64,000 nucleotides of DNA from Torymus aiolomorphi (lineage: Eukaryota > Arthropoda > Insecta > Hymenoptera > Torymidae). Below are positions 23,748-39,272 of the stretch, piece by piece (the stretch's first letter is position 1; the number at the start of each line of letters is the position of its first letter). Location: positions 165,124,297 to 165,188,296 of the forward strand of contig CM070874.1 in the NCBI GenBank assembly GCA_036365515.1. Reading direction: 5' to 3'. The notes under the pieces are model-generated. The model was not told the origin of the DNA. It saw nothing but the letters and a program-made list of their open reading frames with translations, and ran no database searches. The position numbers and the translations under genes were made by a program.

Positions 23748-24300
23748 CACACACACCACCCTCAGCTGAAGGCAACTTACCTCCTAGAGAGCCAGGCTCC
23801 AACTGAGCCGCGGAACGCTACGGCCGGCCTTATATAGCCCTCGCAGGCTATGTAAGAATGCGCCTACGCACCTCTCTCTCTCTCTCTCACACACACACAC
23901 GCACACACACATACACACACATAGACTCACACGCGCACGCACGCACGCCCACGCGCGCGCACACACACCCACCCACAGCTGAAGGTACCTTACCTCCTAG
24001 AGAGCCAGGCTCCGACTGAGCCGCGGAGCGCTGCGACCGGCCTTATATAGCCCCCGCAGGCTATGTAAGAATGTGCCTGCGCACCTCTCTCTCTCTCTCT
24101 CTCTCGCTCGCTCGCTCTCCGCTACTCCACTGGCAGGAGGCATCTTACCTCCTGGAGTGCCGGGCACCAATTGAGCCACGACGCTCTGCGGCCCACCTTA
24201 TATACCCCCCCCCCCAACAAAGCAATGCAACCATGCGTCTGCGCAGATGCAGATACCCCCCCCCCCTCTCTCGCTCGCTCGCTCGCTCTCCGCTACTCCC
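23640..24300. repeat. Three ~200-bp units with CA/CT microsatellites
   Basis: Units near 23764, 23980 and 24127 share CTTACCTCCTAGAGAGCC or a close variant, GAGCCRCG and CTTATATAG/ACC, and each is separated by CA, GC or CT repeats. On the minus strand each unit has CTATATAAGG followed by TGGCTCAATTGG or TGGCTCAGTTGG, which resembles a tRNA A box, but I see no B box. Confidence 0.75.
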
Positions 24301-24660
24301 CTTGCATGGATATTAATATGTAGGGGATTATATTTTACCTCAGTGAAGCAAGTATTTTTTTTTATTAATTATATTGTAATTACAGATTTCGTCAGAGGTT
24401 GGGGTTTCCAGGAGTTATTGGCGCACACTCCTGTGGAGTATGAGGAAGCTTTTGTGGATCATCATCAGAACCATTCATTCAACGTACAAGTGGTATATAC
24501 ATACATACACATCTACACATACACATATACATACATAAGCGCAAATAGCAGTACTGTTAACAGTACTAGATTATTTTATTATAATTTATTATAATATAAT
24601 ATAATTATTCTTGTAATATAATATAATTATCATTATAATTAGATTATAAATATCTAATTT

Positions 24661-25419
<759 letters not shown>

Positions 25420-25431
25420 CTCTGTGTAATT

Positions 25432-26404
25432 TGTAACGTGGCAAATCGCCAGTTACGTAAGGAACTCGCAAAACAGAGAATGTACTGCAGTTGCGGCTAG
25501 CGACGACACGGCACGCGACGTCGTACGCACACGCATGCGCGCACCCGTCCCTACCCGCTGCCTTCTCCGCGCACTACTCCCGCCCCTCCCGTATCCAGCA
25601 GGCCAGGAGACGGAGGAACCATCAGCAGCTACAGCGAGGACAAGCTGTAGCTGGAGCATGAGTGAGCTCGCTCTCCCACGTGGCTGACAGCAGCAGCCAA
25701 CGTCAGCCGGGAGAGAGAGAGAGAAGGAGCGAGAGAGAGAAGGAGCGAGAGAGAGACGCAGTGGCTCAGCGCTATATCGGCTATCTGCCGGACGGCGTGT
25801 GCGAGCATCGGCCGTATACGGACCGCTCGCGCGCGCCGCAGTGAAAAAGGCGGCCGATGGACGAACGAGGACAGCGGAGCGGAGCAGCGTGAGCACACCG
25901 GCCGGAATATTCCATTCTGTCGCCTACCGCCGTGCCGTGTGCTCGCGATCGTGATTCGCTGCCGACGTGTGTGTGCCTGCCAGTGCGCCCTGCCGACCTT
26001 CGCCACCGACCGGAGAGGCAGCGCCCGAGGGAGTGCGAGAGAGAGTACGAGAGACCGAGAGGAAGCCTCAGCAGCTGCGTCCTGGCCAAGGTTTGCCCTT
26101 TGTATATTCCCGTCCTCGGTTTCCCAGTGCGTGTGTGTGCGCGTCTGATGCGGGAGCCACGAGACTCCGAATTCGCGCCAGCTCGTGCTGTAGTTGTAGT
26201 AGTAGATTAGGATTCTCTGCTTTCGGCTGAAGCTAGCCGGCGAACAACGTTCTCGGTGCAAGTGACGCGTGCACCTGGCTCTTAAATAGATACTGTATCT
26301 TAAATAGATGATATTAATAAACTACTTAGAGTTTTACCTTGTTGTTCTGTTGTATGTGAGAATTACCCGCAAACCTCTGCCCTGATCCCCAGCAGAGCGT
26401 TACA
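25432..26404 (+). repeat. 5' LTR of Gypsy copy 2
   Basis: Starts TGTAACGTGGCAAATCGCCA and ends CAGCAGAGCGTTACA. Compared with the 3' LTR it shows many substitutions and a small replacement near 26280 in the U5 side. It contains GAGA-rich tracts and AATAAA-like sequence near 26316. Frames open across it on both strands are not genes. Confidence 0.95.
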
Positions 26405-26406
26405 AG

Positions 26407-26427
26407 TGGCGCAGCCAACGTGGGGCC
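26407..26427 (+). promoter_or_regulatory. Primer binding site, Gypsy copy 2
   Basis: TGGCGCAGCCAACGTGGGG lies two bases after the LTR. It matches the complement of a Lys-tRNA 3' end apart from an extra AG after TGGCGC. Confidence 0.65.
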
Positions 26428-27173
26428 ACGGTAAAGGCCGTGGCAAAGTAGAAGGGATCCGCGTCGTGATTTCGCCATTGCGGCGCGCACACACAACGGG
26501 GAACCCCGGGGGAAAAGCGTTCTGGCGGCCATTTTGGCTTTTGATGATTACCGCGTGCAAGCGTTTATAGGCGCCATAATTTTCTCGCATTTAGCCAGAC
26601 GGTTGCGACTAATTGGTTGAAAATTGTGCTGCAATAATAACTTAATTACTTTGGAAATTTTATTGCGATTTGTGCGTCATTTTGCGATTAAGACTAATGA
26701 GATACGCGCAAATTCACTCCTTGCTACATCTTTAGCCACGCGGCACTAAAAGAATTTTTGCAACGCGTTCAGGGAGTGTTTAAAATTACGAGTAACTTCC
26801 TGAACTCGTGTGCACGACAGAATCATTTTCCTGTTTTACGTTTTTTGGGGTGACATTTTTGTCATTTCCGTTTTTATTATTTTCTTCCCGTTGGAGAGAT
26901 TTTTCGCTTACGTTCCTTCCTGCATAACTTTCCATAAACTTTCCCACGCCTCCGTTATAAGAGATTTAATAGAAACGGGAGGGGATATTTTGTGAGGGAA
27001 TTCAGTTCGCGTTGCAAGGAGCAAGTGCGTAATTGTCGCACTTTACCTTCTCACATCAACTCGGTTGATTGGCTTGATATTTTTTCTTTGTTTTTCGCTT
27101 GCTTTGCTTGTTTTAGATTTAGTCTTTTTGGTTCTGATAAAGTTAGATTTTGTATAGTACAACAAAGTAAATT

Positions 27174-28260
27174 TTGAGTAAATTTAGATTGCGAAGGAAA
27201 ATCAACCGAGCTATTCGACCGAGGCTGACTGAGAAGGTATTCAAGATGGAAAATCATGACTGGAGCTGGGTTTCGCTCGGTGTCGATGAGAATGATTTAT
27301 TGTGCGTCGACCCGATAGCTGCAGCTGAAGCGCTGAAGCAATCGATTAATAAGTTAACCGACGGGGAAGTCGCGATAACTGCTCAGCGGTTCGGGCTGAA
27401 TATTCGCTCGGACGCGATCATTTTGCGTAATAGGTTGGAGAGGCACGAGATGCGACGCCATTTTGGCGCAGACGCCGCGCCATGGGACCCGGCCAGAGAC
27501 GAGCCGGCGGACGAGTCCACTTCTGCGCATAGTCCTCCGTCGTCGAGTAGGCATTCTGTTGCACGGTTTTCGCCATCTAGGGTACCAGTGCAGCCGGTGG
27601 TAGCTCCAGAGGATGCAGAAGCAGAGCCGCTCTCCACGGGCCAATCGATAGGCAGATTTCGTGATCCAATTTCGATGGAGGGGCCGTCGCAGATTTTTAC
27701 GTCGAGGCTGCACATCGAAGTGAGTGAGCCGCGGTGTGCGGCCGAGCAGCCTACAGCTGGCAGCCATGTTGCTCCAGCGATACAGAGTTCTGACGCGCAG
27801 AGCCGTGTTAGCATCGCCGCGCCGGAAGTGTTTCATGACATGAGGGAGTCAGCTCCTAATCCACGTGCACAATCCATACGTTATCCTCTCTTCGTGCTCA
27901 CGAGCATAGCACATTCATGGAAAATAGTATGGATTTAACAAGTGTGGCGAGTGCGCGGAACGAGATTCCATTATCTGCGAGTGAAGGAGGGGCGGTGAAG
28001 CAGCCGAATGGATTGTTCGACGGTACGTCATTTTTGCCGCTTCCAGCGTTGCGGTCGCAGCTGATGAGATATCCGGCTGCTCCGTCCACAATGTATCCGG
28101 GGAGAGAATTCGACATCGTTGCTTCTGTGGTTGGTTCTCTGCCTTCGACTTGTATTCCTCAGCTTTCAGCTAATGTTACTCACAATGTCCAATGCAACGA
28201 GTAATACCAGGTTATCATGAGCCGCCTCTCATGTCCTCAGCGTCGCTCGCTCAAAATTTT
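27174..28260 (+). pseudogene. Gypsy copy 2 gag, capsid region deleted
   Basis: The N-terminal part (MSKFRLRRKIN, then MENHDWSWVSLG) runs open to 27938, followed in another frame by MENSMDLTSVAS to 28204. At about 28262 the sequence jumps to what in copy 1 lies near 12270, removing about 1.4 kb. The Gag core, basic tail and zinc knuckle seen in copy 1 are absent. It cannot have formed its own particles after this deletion. It retains about 170 bp of acidic/Ser-Pro-rich sequence that copy 1 has lost. Confidence 0.85.
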
Positions 28261-31200
28261 GTTTCAGCTCGATACTTCAGACTCGACTCCTTCCACTTCT
28301 GATTCGATCGCTGTTACTCCAGAAAACAGTTCGGCTGCAGCTATGAGCAAGGGAGACAACCCTCAAATTCTAGCTCCGGAATCACTGATAATGAGAAGCG
28401 CTATCAGCAACGTCGAGCCAAGGTTATTCTTCAACATAGAATTGAATGGAAGAAAACTCTTAGGCATGCTCGACGATGGCTCCGTTCACTCGTATCTCGG
28501 CAAAGGCGTCAGCAAGGAATTTGCCGAGAAATTGGAACAGGAAGCAGCTCCAGTACGCGTAGCTGACGGAGGTGCAGTGAAGCTACAAGGAGTACTGAAC
28601 CTGACGGTGAGCATCGATAATACCAAATTATCTATGCCTTACCGTGTAGCAGATGAGCTACAGTACGACTGTATTCTCGGAATTGACTTCAAACGGTTGT
28701 TTAAGATGAAGATTGTCTATGAGAACGATACATGGTGGACACCGAAGGGAGTAGTGCATCAGTTTTACCCTTACGGCCAAGATCCAACCTGCTTCCCAGC
28801 ACTAGCCAGCATAGGATAACTGACTCGTGCTACAGCTGATCAGCAGTTGCTTATTGAAGAAATCAAACAGAGATTGATTCCACCGACACCGGAAAAGCTA
28901 GGGTTAGCTAATGTTCCCCCGCATTTCATTGACATTCAAGGAAATGAACCCATTCGCCAAGCTCCTCGGAGGTATACTCCGAAGATGTTGCAGACGGCTT
29001 GGGCTGAAGTCGATAGGATGCTGGAGGAGGGAATTATCGAGCCATCTGATAGCCCCTAGCGAAGCTGCCCTGTGTTAGTTCCAAAATTTTATGACTTGTT
29101 CTGATTTTGCATAGACTATAGGCAAGTTAATAAGCATACTAAGTCTATCGCGTATCCATTGCGAAACATGGATGATATATTAGATAAGTTAAGTTCCGCT
29201 AAGTATATTTCTAAGCTAGATTTAAGCCAGGCATACCACCAGATTCCGTTGGATCCGAAGTGCAGAGAGGTCACCGCATTTTCAGTACCAGGGCGAGGAC
29301 TTTTCCACTTCATCCGGTTACCATATGGACTGACAAATGCTCCAGCTGTGTTCCAGTGCATAATGGATAACCTAATCAAGGCTGCCTGGGAACCGTATCT
29401 GTTCGCCTACTTAGACGACGTCATTATCGTCTCGCCGACATTTGAAGAGCACACAAAGTGGTTAGAGATCGTGCTCGCGGCGTTAAAAGACGCAAACCTA
29501 CAGATTAACCTCAAAAAGTCTGAGTTTTGTTGCGCGGATGTTAAGTACTTAGGTTATATCGTTAACGAGGACGGACTGAAGACTGATGTAAGACAAGGTG
29601 AAGCCCATTCTCGAGTGTCCAGCACCCCTCAACATCAGGCAGTTGAGAAGATTTCTCGGCATGATTGGCTGGTATTCCAGATTTATAGCTGACCTAGCAG
29701 GGTATAAAACACCGCTAACCAAGCTGCTGAGGAAGGATGTTCGGTGGCAGTGGCACGAAGAGTAACAGCAAGCGTTTGAGAAGCTGAAGCTCGCACGGAC
29801 GCAAGCTCCTGTGCTTGCAAGGCCAGATCTGTCGCTACCCTTCACTCTGCAAACAGATGCGAGTGATTACGCTATATCTGGAATACTGACGCAAGTATTT
29901 GATGGCGGGGAGCACCCTATCAATTTTGTGAGTAGGACTCTGTCGAAGGCAGAGAGAAATTGTGCTGTCACTGAGAAGGAGTGCCTCGCCGTCTTATGGT
30001 CCGTCGAGAGGCTGCGAGGTTATTTGCTAGGTGAGAAGTTTACAGTAATCACGGATCACCACAGCCTGTTGTGGTTAAATAACCTCAAAGACCCAGCTGG
30101 TCGATTAGCCAGATGGAATACGGCTCTGCAAATGTACAACATTGAATTTGTACACCGTAAGGGTGCGCTACAAAAGTTTCTGACGCTCTGTCGCGGGCAT
30201 GGGAAGGAACTTACGAGCTTGCAGCTATAGCCACTGCTACAGCTGAAGATCCGTCGTATCAAGGGAGAATTAGTAATATGGAGAAAACCCCGAGGAAATA
30301 CCCGGATTGGAAGGTAGTAAATGGCTTACTGTACGCGCATCATCCGAATAAGACCGTGGATCCGTTGCTGCCGGACATGGATGCGTGAAAGCTCGTCCTC
30401 CCGGAAGCAGATCGAGGAAAAGCCCTAGCTGAAGCTCATAACACTCCTCATGCAGGTCACTTAGGCGTGGAGAAGACTTTTGCAAGTGTGGCGACATATT
30501 ATTATTGGCCAGGCTATTATCGAGAGGTGTGTTGGTACGTAGCTGCCTGCCAAGTATGTCAAGCTCACAAAAGCTCTCAACAAGCTCCAGCTGGGTTGTT
30601 GACGGAGAGAAACCTGGATGGTCCATGGGTTGTCGTAGCAGCTGATATAATGGGTCCGAAACCTCCCTCGCGTACTGGTAACAGGTATATAATTGTCTTT
30701 GAAGACCTGTTTACTAGATCCGTTGAGCTGAAGGCGTTGAGGAAAGCAGATGCTAAATCAGTGCTAAAAGCCTTTGAGGACTTGATCGTAAATCGTTGGG
30801 GTTGCCCTCGGCTTTTGCTTACGGATAATGGCACAGAATTCTCTAACCAACTGGTGAATGAAAGGTTAGACGAATATGGAATTCTGCAGTCTACTATTCC
30901 GCATTACCATGCTCAAGCAAACCCGGTGGAAAGAATCAACGGAAATTTACGACCAATGATCAGTAGTTTTTTGGCTGACGATCATCGAGATTGGGATTTG
31001 CACTTAAACGAATTATGCTTCGCGTTAAATAGTGCAGTGCACTCGTCGTTAGGAGTTTCTCCCGCGTTTCTCAACCTACGGCGTAATCCTGTTCCTTCCG
31101 CATTACTGCGCAATCACATAGAGAATCCTATTCCTACCTCTCCTCCTGATTTGGAAAAGTGGTAGACAAGAGCCAGCCGACTGCCTGCCTTGCATGATTT

Positions 31201-31489
31201 GGCACGCAGGCACATGGATAAAGCTGTAGCAAGGTAAGCACGCAACTACAATAAAAATCGACGAGAGATCCTCTGCCAAGTCGGAGACCTTGTGAGGCAC
31301 CGAAATCATGTGTTATCGTCCGCGGAGGACCGATTTGTGGCTAAGCAGGCGCCCAGATTTGTTGGTCCGGCGAAAGTAGTACATGTATACTCTCCGGTAG
31401 TGTACTTGGTGGAGGATCTTGACTCGAAGCGGCGAGTGAAAGTATTCGTGAATGATCTAAAAATGTATACGCCGCCAAGGAATGTATAA
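28217..31489 (+). pseudogene. Gypsy copy 2 pol: protease, RT, RNase H, integrase
   Basis: Protease with LDDGSVHSYLG (28463-28500 region) lies in an ORF fused to the gag stump (28217-28819). RT with LDLSQAYHQIPLD and YLDDV is at 29159-29692. RNase H is at 29811-30230. The integrase zinc finger and core are at 30467-31165 (AADIMG, LTDNGTEF, NPVERIN), with a C-terminal part at 31292-31489. Breaks: TAG and TGA ahead of RT at about 29057 and 29100 (the same two as in copy 1), a 1-bp insertion near 29587, a stop near 29764, further frame changes at 30170-30470, and two stops between 31165 and 31292. Confidence 0.9.
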
Positions 31490-31533
31490 TTGCTAGGACA
31501 CCAAGTTACAACCCAGACTCGTGTTGTTTTAGC

Positions 31534-32085
31534 AGATGGACTCGTCGGACGGCGAATACGTGCCGTACCTGGCCTTCGGCAGGGCCGCGCACCGCGCGCG
31601 CCCACCGTCACCCCAGCCACCGCGACAGCTAGGCTGAGGACGAGGCCGGGGTCGACGGAGCGAAGTCCCGCTCCTACCGGGGTTCGCCCCACTCCAACCA
31701 GGACCTCTCCAGTGCTCCGGAGGAAGCGAGGAAGGCCCGGCAAGGGTCCCCCTGGGAGCTGCGGATGCGGGAGGCCGCTGCCTAGCCTCGCCACGCCCCA
31801 ACCGAAGAGGAAGAGGCGTTCGACGCAGTAGAACTGCCGGTAGAGTGGCTACGGGAGGAGCAGCCGCGCCCCAAATCGGAGAGAGTCCGCCCCTCTTGCG
31901 AGGCCGGAAACGCGCGATCCGGCTGCTGGAATTGCGGCGAATTTGGCCACAGCCGGATCCACTGCCTCCAGCCGCGCCGAAGAGTCTGCAATATGTGTGG
32001 TCGAGAGGGGGTCAGTGTGGCCACCTGCCCCAACTGTTGCCAAACTTGGGGCCAGCGTCAGCTGGAATGCTTAGGCAGAAAATAG
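31534..32085 (+). pseudogene. Post-pol ORF with CCHC zinc knuckle, Gypsy copy 2
   Basis: After pol a separate frame starts MDSSDGEYVPYLAFGRAA at 31534. It runs 34 codons to a TGA at 31636 and resumes in a shifted frame with acidic sequence EEEEAFDAVELPVEWL. It ends with CWNCGEFGHSRIHC (CX2CX4HX4C, near 31909) and a second cysteine cluster CNMCGREG..TCPNCC before a TAG at 32083. Copy 1 has the matching start (MDPSDERRMPFLAIGRAA) at about 9013, overlapping pol in another frame, and stops early. A nucleic-acid-binding protein encoded downstream of integrase is unusual for Ty3/Gypsy; the role is unknown. Confidence 0.6.
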
Positions 32086-32776
32086 CTACAGCTGCAGCTT
32101 TAGCATACAAAAATTTGTACTCGTGGATGTAGTAAAGGGAGCAAAGGCTTAATGTAATTAAAGTAGCCTCTTTACCCTATGGCTGAGTTTTTCTTTATCT
32201 TACCTGTCTCCTTTCATTTGATTTCCTAAGTAAGAGAGAACTTTCTCGCACCAGCAAGCCTTAAGCAGGTCGCAATAAAATAAAATAACTCAGAGAGAGA
32301 AATTCGTGAATCGTTAGCTAAATTGGTTTGTTCGCGATCGAGTCAGCATGTTATTTTAGGTTGCCAGAACGTAGCTCTAAAAAGAGCAGTAGTCCAAGGG
32401 ATCGGCCATGAAAGATGCTGTTGCAGCATTTTTTTTTTTTTTCATTGTTTAAAGTCATGAGTGAGTGGAAATGTTAGAGTGCTGTGTGAAAGTGGCGATG
32501 TCGTCTGTATTCAAGAAAACGGAGGTATGTTCCGAATTACCGGCACCAGGTTGCTATAGTTAGATTACACACTCACCGGTTACACTCACACAGATTCACA
32601 CTTAAGCCAAGCTGCAGAAGAAGAAGCTAAGGGACACGAACACCTACACTCACACCGCTGTAGCTAAGACCGATTAGCTTACAGTAAAGTAGCTAGAGCG
32701 AGGAAGCTGTATTCAGATTTAATAGTTTAGAGCAGGGAGAAACGTACGAAGGTAGTCCACGAACTGCTTCGAGTTT
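32086..32776 (+). other. Non-coding region before the 3' LTR, Gypsy copy 2
   Basis: About 690 bp without an ORF, shared in part with copy 1 (8164-8660). It ends at the polypurine tract. Confidence 0.7.
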
Positions 32777-32788
32777 AGGAGGGGGGAG
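32777..32788 (+). promoter_or_regulatory. Polypurine tract, Gypsy copy 2
   Basis: AGGAGGGGGGAG directly precedes the 3' LTR; it would prime plus-strand synthesis. Confidence 0.85.
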
Positions 32789-32789
32789 T

Positions 32790-33774
32790 TGTTACGTGGC
32801 AAATCGCCAGCTACGTAAGGAACGCGCGAAACAGAGAATGTACGGCAGTTACGGCGAGCGACGACTCGGCACGCGACGTCGTACGCACACACATGCGCGC
32901 ACCCGTCCCTGCCCGCTGCCTTCTCCGCGCACTAGTCCCTCCCCTCCAGTATCCAGCAGGCCAAGAGACGGAGGAACCATCAGCAGCTACAGCGAGGACA
33001 AGCTGTAGCTGGAGCATGAGTGAGCTCGCTCTCCCATGCGGCTGACAGCAGCAGCCACGCCAGCTGGGAGAGAGAGAGAGAAGGAGCGAGAGAGAGAGAA
33101 GGAGCGAGAGAGAGAGAAGCAAGTGGCTCAGCGCTGTATCGGCCATCCGCCGGACGGCGCGTGAGAGCATCGGCCGTATACGGACCGCTCGCGCGCGCCG
33201 CCGTGAAGAAGGCGGCCGATGGACGAACGAGGACAGCGGAGCGGAGCAGCGTGAGCACACCGGCCGGGATATTCCATTCTGTCGCCTACCGCCGTGCCGT
33301 GTGCTCGCGATCGTGTTTCGCTGCCGACGTGTGTGTGCCTACCAGTGCGCCCTGCCGACCTCCGCCACCGACCGGAGAGGCAGCGCCCGAGGGAGAGCGA
33401 GAGAGAGTACGAGAGACCGAGAGGAAGCCTCAGCAGCAGCGTCCTGGCCAAGGTTTGCCCTTTGTATATTCCCGTCCCCGGTTTCCCAGTGCGTGTGTGT
33501 GCGGGTCCGAAGCGGGAGCCACGAGACTCCGAATTCGCGCCAGCTGCAGCTCGTGCTGTAGTTGTAGTAGTAGATTAGGATTCTCTGCTTTCGGCTGAAG
33601 CTAGCCGGCGAACAACGTTCTCGGTGCAAGTGACGCGTGCACCTGGCGCCCATACCATTGTACTGTATCTTAAATAGATGATATTAATAAACTACTTATA
33701 GTTTCACCTTGTTGTTCTGTTGTATGTGAGAATTACCCGCGAACCTCTGCCCTGATCCCCAGCAGAGCGTTACA
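32790..33774 (+). repeat. 3' LTR of Gypsy copy 2
   Basis: Starts TGTTACGTGGCAAATCGCCA and ends GCAGAGCGTTACA, 985 bp. It is the reference LTR used here to define the truncated LTRs of copy 1. Confidence 0.95.
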
Positions 33775-35124
33775 AGTTGTATTTCTTTTTTTCCTCCTTT
33801 CTGTCTAGTCCTTTCCTACTTGGTGCTACTCCTTCTTCTTCTGTACCATCTGCAACTTTTTCTTTTCTTCCTCCTTCGTTTCCTCTCTTACCTCTTGGTT
33901 TCCATGGCTAGCTGGCTCTGACCTACCCTGCTCTCTAGTTCCTGCTCTTGTCCATTCTCTGAGTGCCTACCTTATCTCTGCTTCCGAGTAGCCACGGTTC
34001 CCCATCCGCCTCTGTCTCTTTTCTATCGGGTTATGAATGTTTCCTCCTCTATAATTTTTGCCTTCTTGTTCCACGTACATACAAAAGCACAAACAGCAGT
34101 ACTAATATCTCTTAAATATATTTATCAGGTACATAGTTATCGCTGTTGCTTAATATATTAACATTTTTATTTTATTGTTTCAGGTTAGCGACATGGACTA
34201 GAATATATTAAATATAATGATTTGTAATGGGTCTACAAATGACCAATTTATTTTGAGTCAGAGCGACATGAAGAATCACATGTATGAAATCAGGAATGAT
34301 GAAAACATTGTTGCAGAAACGGGCTACTACTATTTAATAGGTATTTATTTAGCAAATTATTTAGCAACTTACATTAATATTTTTAAATTACTAGCCAAAT
34401 TTCTGAAATGTTTTTCTGTTAGTTAATTATTCAGTATATGTAATTCAGTTAGTTTATATGATAAGATAATTAGATACATTTTTTTTAATAAAAAATCAAA
34501 TATTTTTATTTTATTTTAATTATTTAGTAGTTATATAAATACTTGAATTTCAAAATTAAAATATAGCGGATCCTTGCATCTATTTCATGCAGACCAATCA
34601 AATCAATCTTTAAATGCTTCACAACATTTGTCCATGGTTTTTTAAGAGTTATTAATTAAAGATTTACTTGCATTTATAATTATAATTTGACTACTATAAA
34701 AGGTTTATATTTATAATATATAAACCTGTATTTGGTTTGTTTTTTTTTGTTAAATCAAAAGTAATTAATACTTGTTTTCTTTGCTTTATGAGAATTTGCA
34801 AGATTACAATAATTATTATTACTATTGCAGGAGATAATGGATAGACGCCATTAACGGTTTTACTAACAGCTGATCAATATGCCCAACCAAATACTCCTGA
34901 ATTCATGTGAGCAGCCCTTTGGAATATGCAAGGAGATTTTCAGGTGTTTAAATGGAGATAGCACACTTCACTACAAACCAGAGTTTGCGGCTGAAATCAT
35001 TTTAGCATGTGCGGTTTTGAACAATTTTCTTCGACATCGAGGGTAATACTTGAATTTATTAATTTACTTAATCAAAGTTTGTTAAGGAGAAAAAGGTTAC
35101 ATATCTGTATATGTACAAAGCCCC

Positions 35125-35361
35125 TGGGGCTTTATTGAGATAAGCGATACATCGCAAGTCGTCAAAATATAACGATCTATCGAAGTACAGAATGGCGGTC
35201 TTGGCGTTTTTGTGACTGTCATAATACAGTTCAATGAGCAGTGAAGCTGCTGTGACAAGATTATGACAGTCACAAAAACGCCAAGACCGCGATTCTGTAC
35301 TTCGATAGATCGTTGTATTTTGACGACTTGCGATGTATCCCTTATCTCAATAAAGCCCCAG
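35125..35361. mobile_element. Central double-TIR (MITE-like) element of the palindrome
   Basis: Starts at about GGGGCTTTATTGAGATAAGC (35126) and ends with its reverse complement at 35360. Each half is the ~115-bp outer Harbinger terminus, and they meet at an asymmetric core ACAGTTCAATGAGCAGTGAAG. It has no coding sequence. It sits exactly between the inner ends of the two Harbinger copies with a 1-bp spacer on each side (GCCCC-T-GGGGC on the left). It may be a MITE built from one terminus, or the relic of the event that made the palindrome. Confidence 0.7.
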
Positions 35362-35438
35362 GGACTTTGTACATATACAGATATGTAAACTTTTTCTCCT
35401 TAACAAACTTTGATTAAGTAAATTAATAAATTCAAGTA

Positions 35439-38287
<2,849 letters not shown>

Positions 38288-39272
38288 TTCACTGGAAGCT
38301 AGAAAATTGTGCCTTATTAATTATACGGAGGTGATAAAAGGTCCGACAGATTTCTCCGCTCATGTACTAATGTAATATTTATAATTCATATTTTCGATTT
38401 ACGTTTGGGTATAACTGTTTCACTTTAACGACATTTTCTTTAATATTTTTCTATTTTTTATAACAGCCTTAATTATACTTAAAAAATATAATCACAGTTA
38501 TTTTTACTATTAGAGTTACTTATCTGCCACAGGCGATGTACTCACACTTTAATTTTATCGACTCTTGATCGAAATAACATGAGAAATAACCTTCTTCTTC
38601 TTAATTGTAATATGCTTTCTTATCTACTTATGTTGCAGCGGTGACTTATAAGCCATATCCTTATTTAAGAGTAATAAATGAAATATATTTTGAGGCCCAA
38701 AACAAATAGAACAATAAGACAAATCTATCACACGTCCGCGTCCCTCAGAAGTCGGTCGTCATCCATCCGAACAAGTTATAGCGACTGACGAAACAAAACT
38801 TTTGGAGCAAACGCGAAGCTTGTTTACTTATACATATACGCTGCAAAATTACCAAGTCGTGAAGAGGTCACATACCATAACAAGAGTAGGTATATGTCAG
38901 TTGAAGGATTTTGAAGAAAAATGACAGTCGCGCTGTACTATGTACGGTTACCGTGCGGTCGTGCGAGGTTGTGACCGTCTCAAACGTGGGAGAGAAACAT
39001 TGGCGAAAACAAATTACACCTCTCTCTCTCTCGCACTCATAATATAGGCCTAAACGTGTTACACATGGACCATTTTGCCGCATGTGAACGCACTCTCACA
39101 GTTCGCGCTCGTCTCTAGTTTATGTTTCAACTCTTCGATAAGTTCGAAGAAGAAAATACTTATATTAGACAGGTACAGAATTCAAAAGGTCATGGTGTAG
39201 AACGGAGCCGGGAGCGGGCATAGATATAAAAAACAAGAAGGCGAGGAAGTAAGCGAGCTGAGACGATCTTAT

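Larger units (their letters stand above)
21813..24327 (-). mobile_element. Helitron insertion, non-autonomous (reverse strand)
   Basis: Present in the left palindrome arm and absent from the right, so the ends are exact. On the minus strand it starts TCCCCTACATATTAATATCC and ends in a GC-rich hairpin (GGCGCGCGTAGCGCGCC), then CAACATT and CTAG. It sits between A and T with no target duplication. 5'-TC, a 3' hairpin followed by CTRR, and A|T insertion are the Helitron hallmarks. The interior holds a ~198-bp tandem repeat, simple repeats and three CA/CT-rich units. There is no Rep/helicase gene. It lies within intron 1 of the left Harbinger transposase. Confidence 0.85.
25432..33774 (+). mobile_element. 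Ty3/Gypsy LTR retrotransposon, copy 2
   Basis: A full-length insertion of about 8.34 kb with both LTRs (25432-26404 and 32790-33774), primer site at 26407, polypurine tract at 32777-32788, gag from 27174, pol to 31489 and a zinc-knuckle ORF after pol. It interrupts intron 2 of the left Harbinger transposase; the empty site is visible in the right arm near 36725. The flanking bases (TAATT on the left, AGTTG on the right) do not form a target duplication. The LTRs differ from each other at many positions, so the insertion is not recent. Confidence 0.95.

Noticed and set aside
25453..26261. Overlapping ORFs on both strands in the 5' LTR (and 32811-33653 in the 3' LTR)
   Set aside because: GC-rich LTR sequence gives long shadow frames on both strands. 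They are not conserved as proteins between the two LTRs in a single frame.
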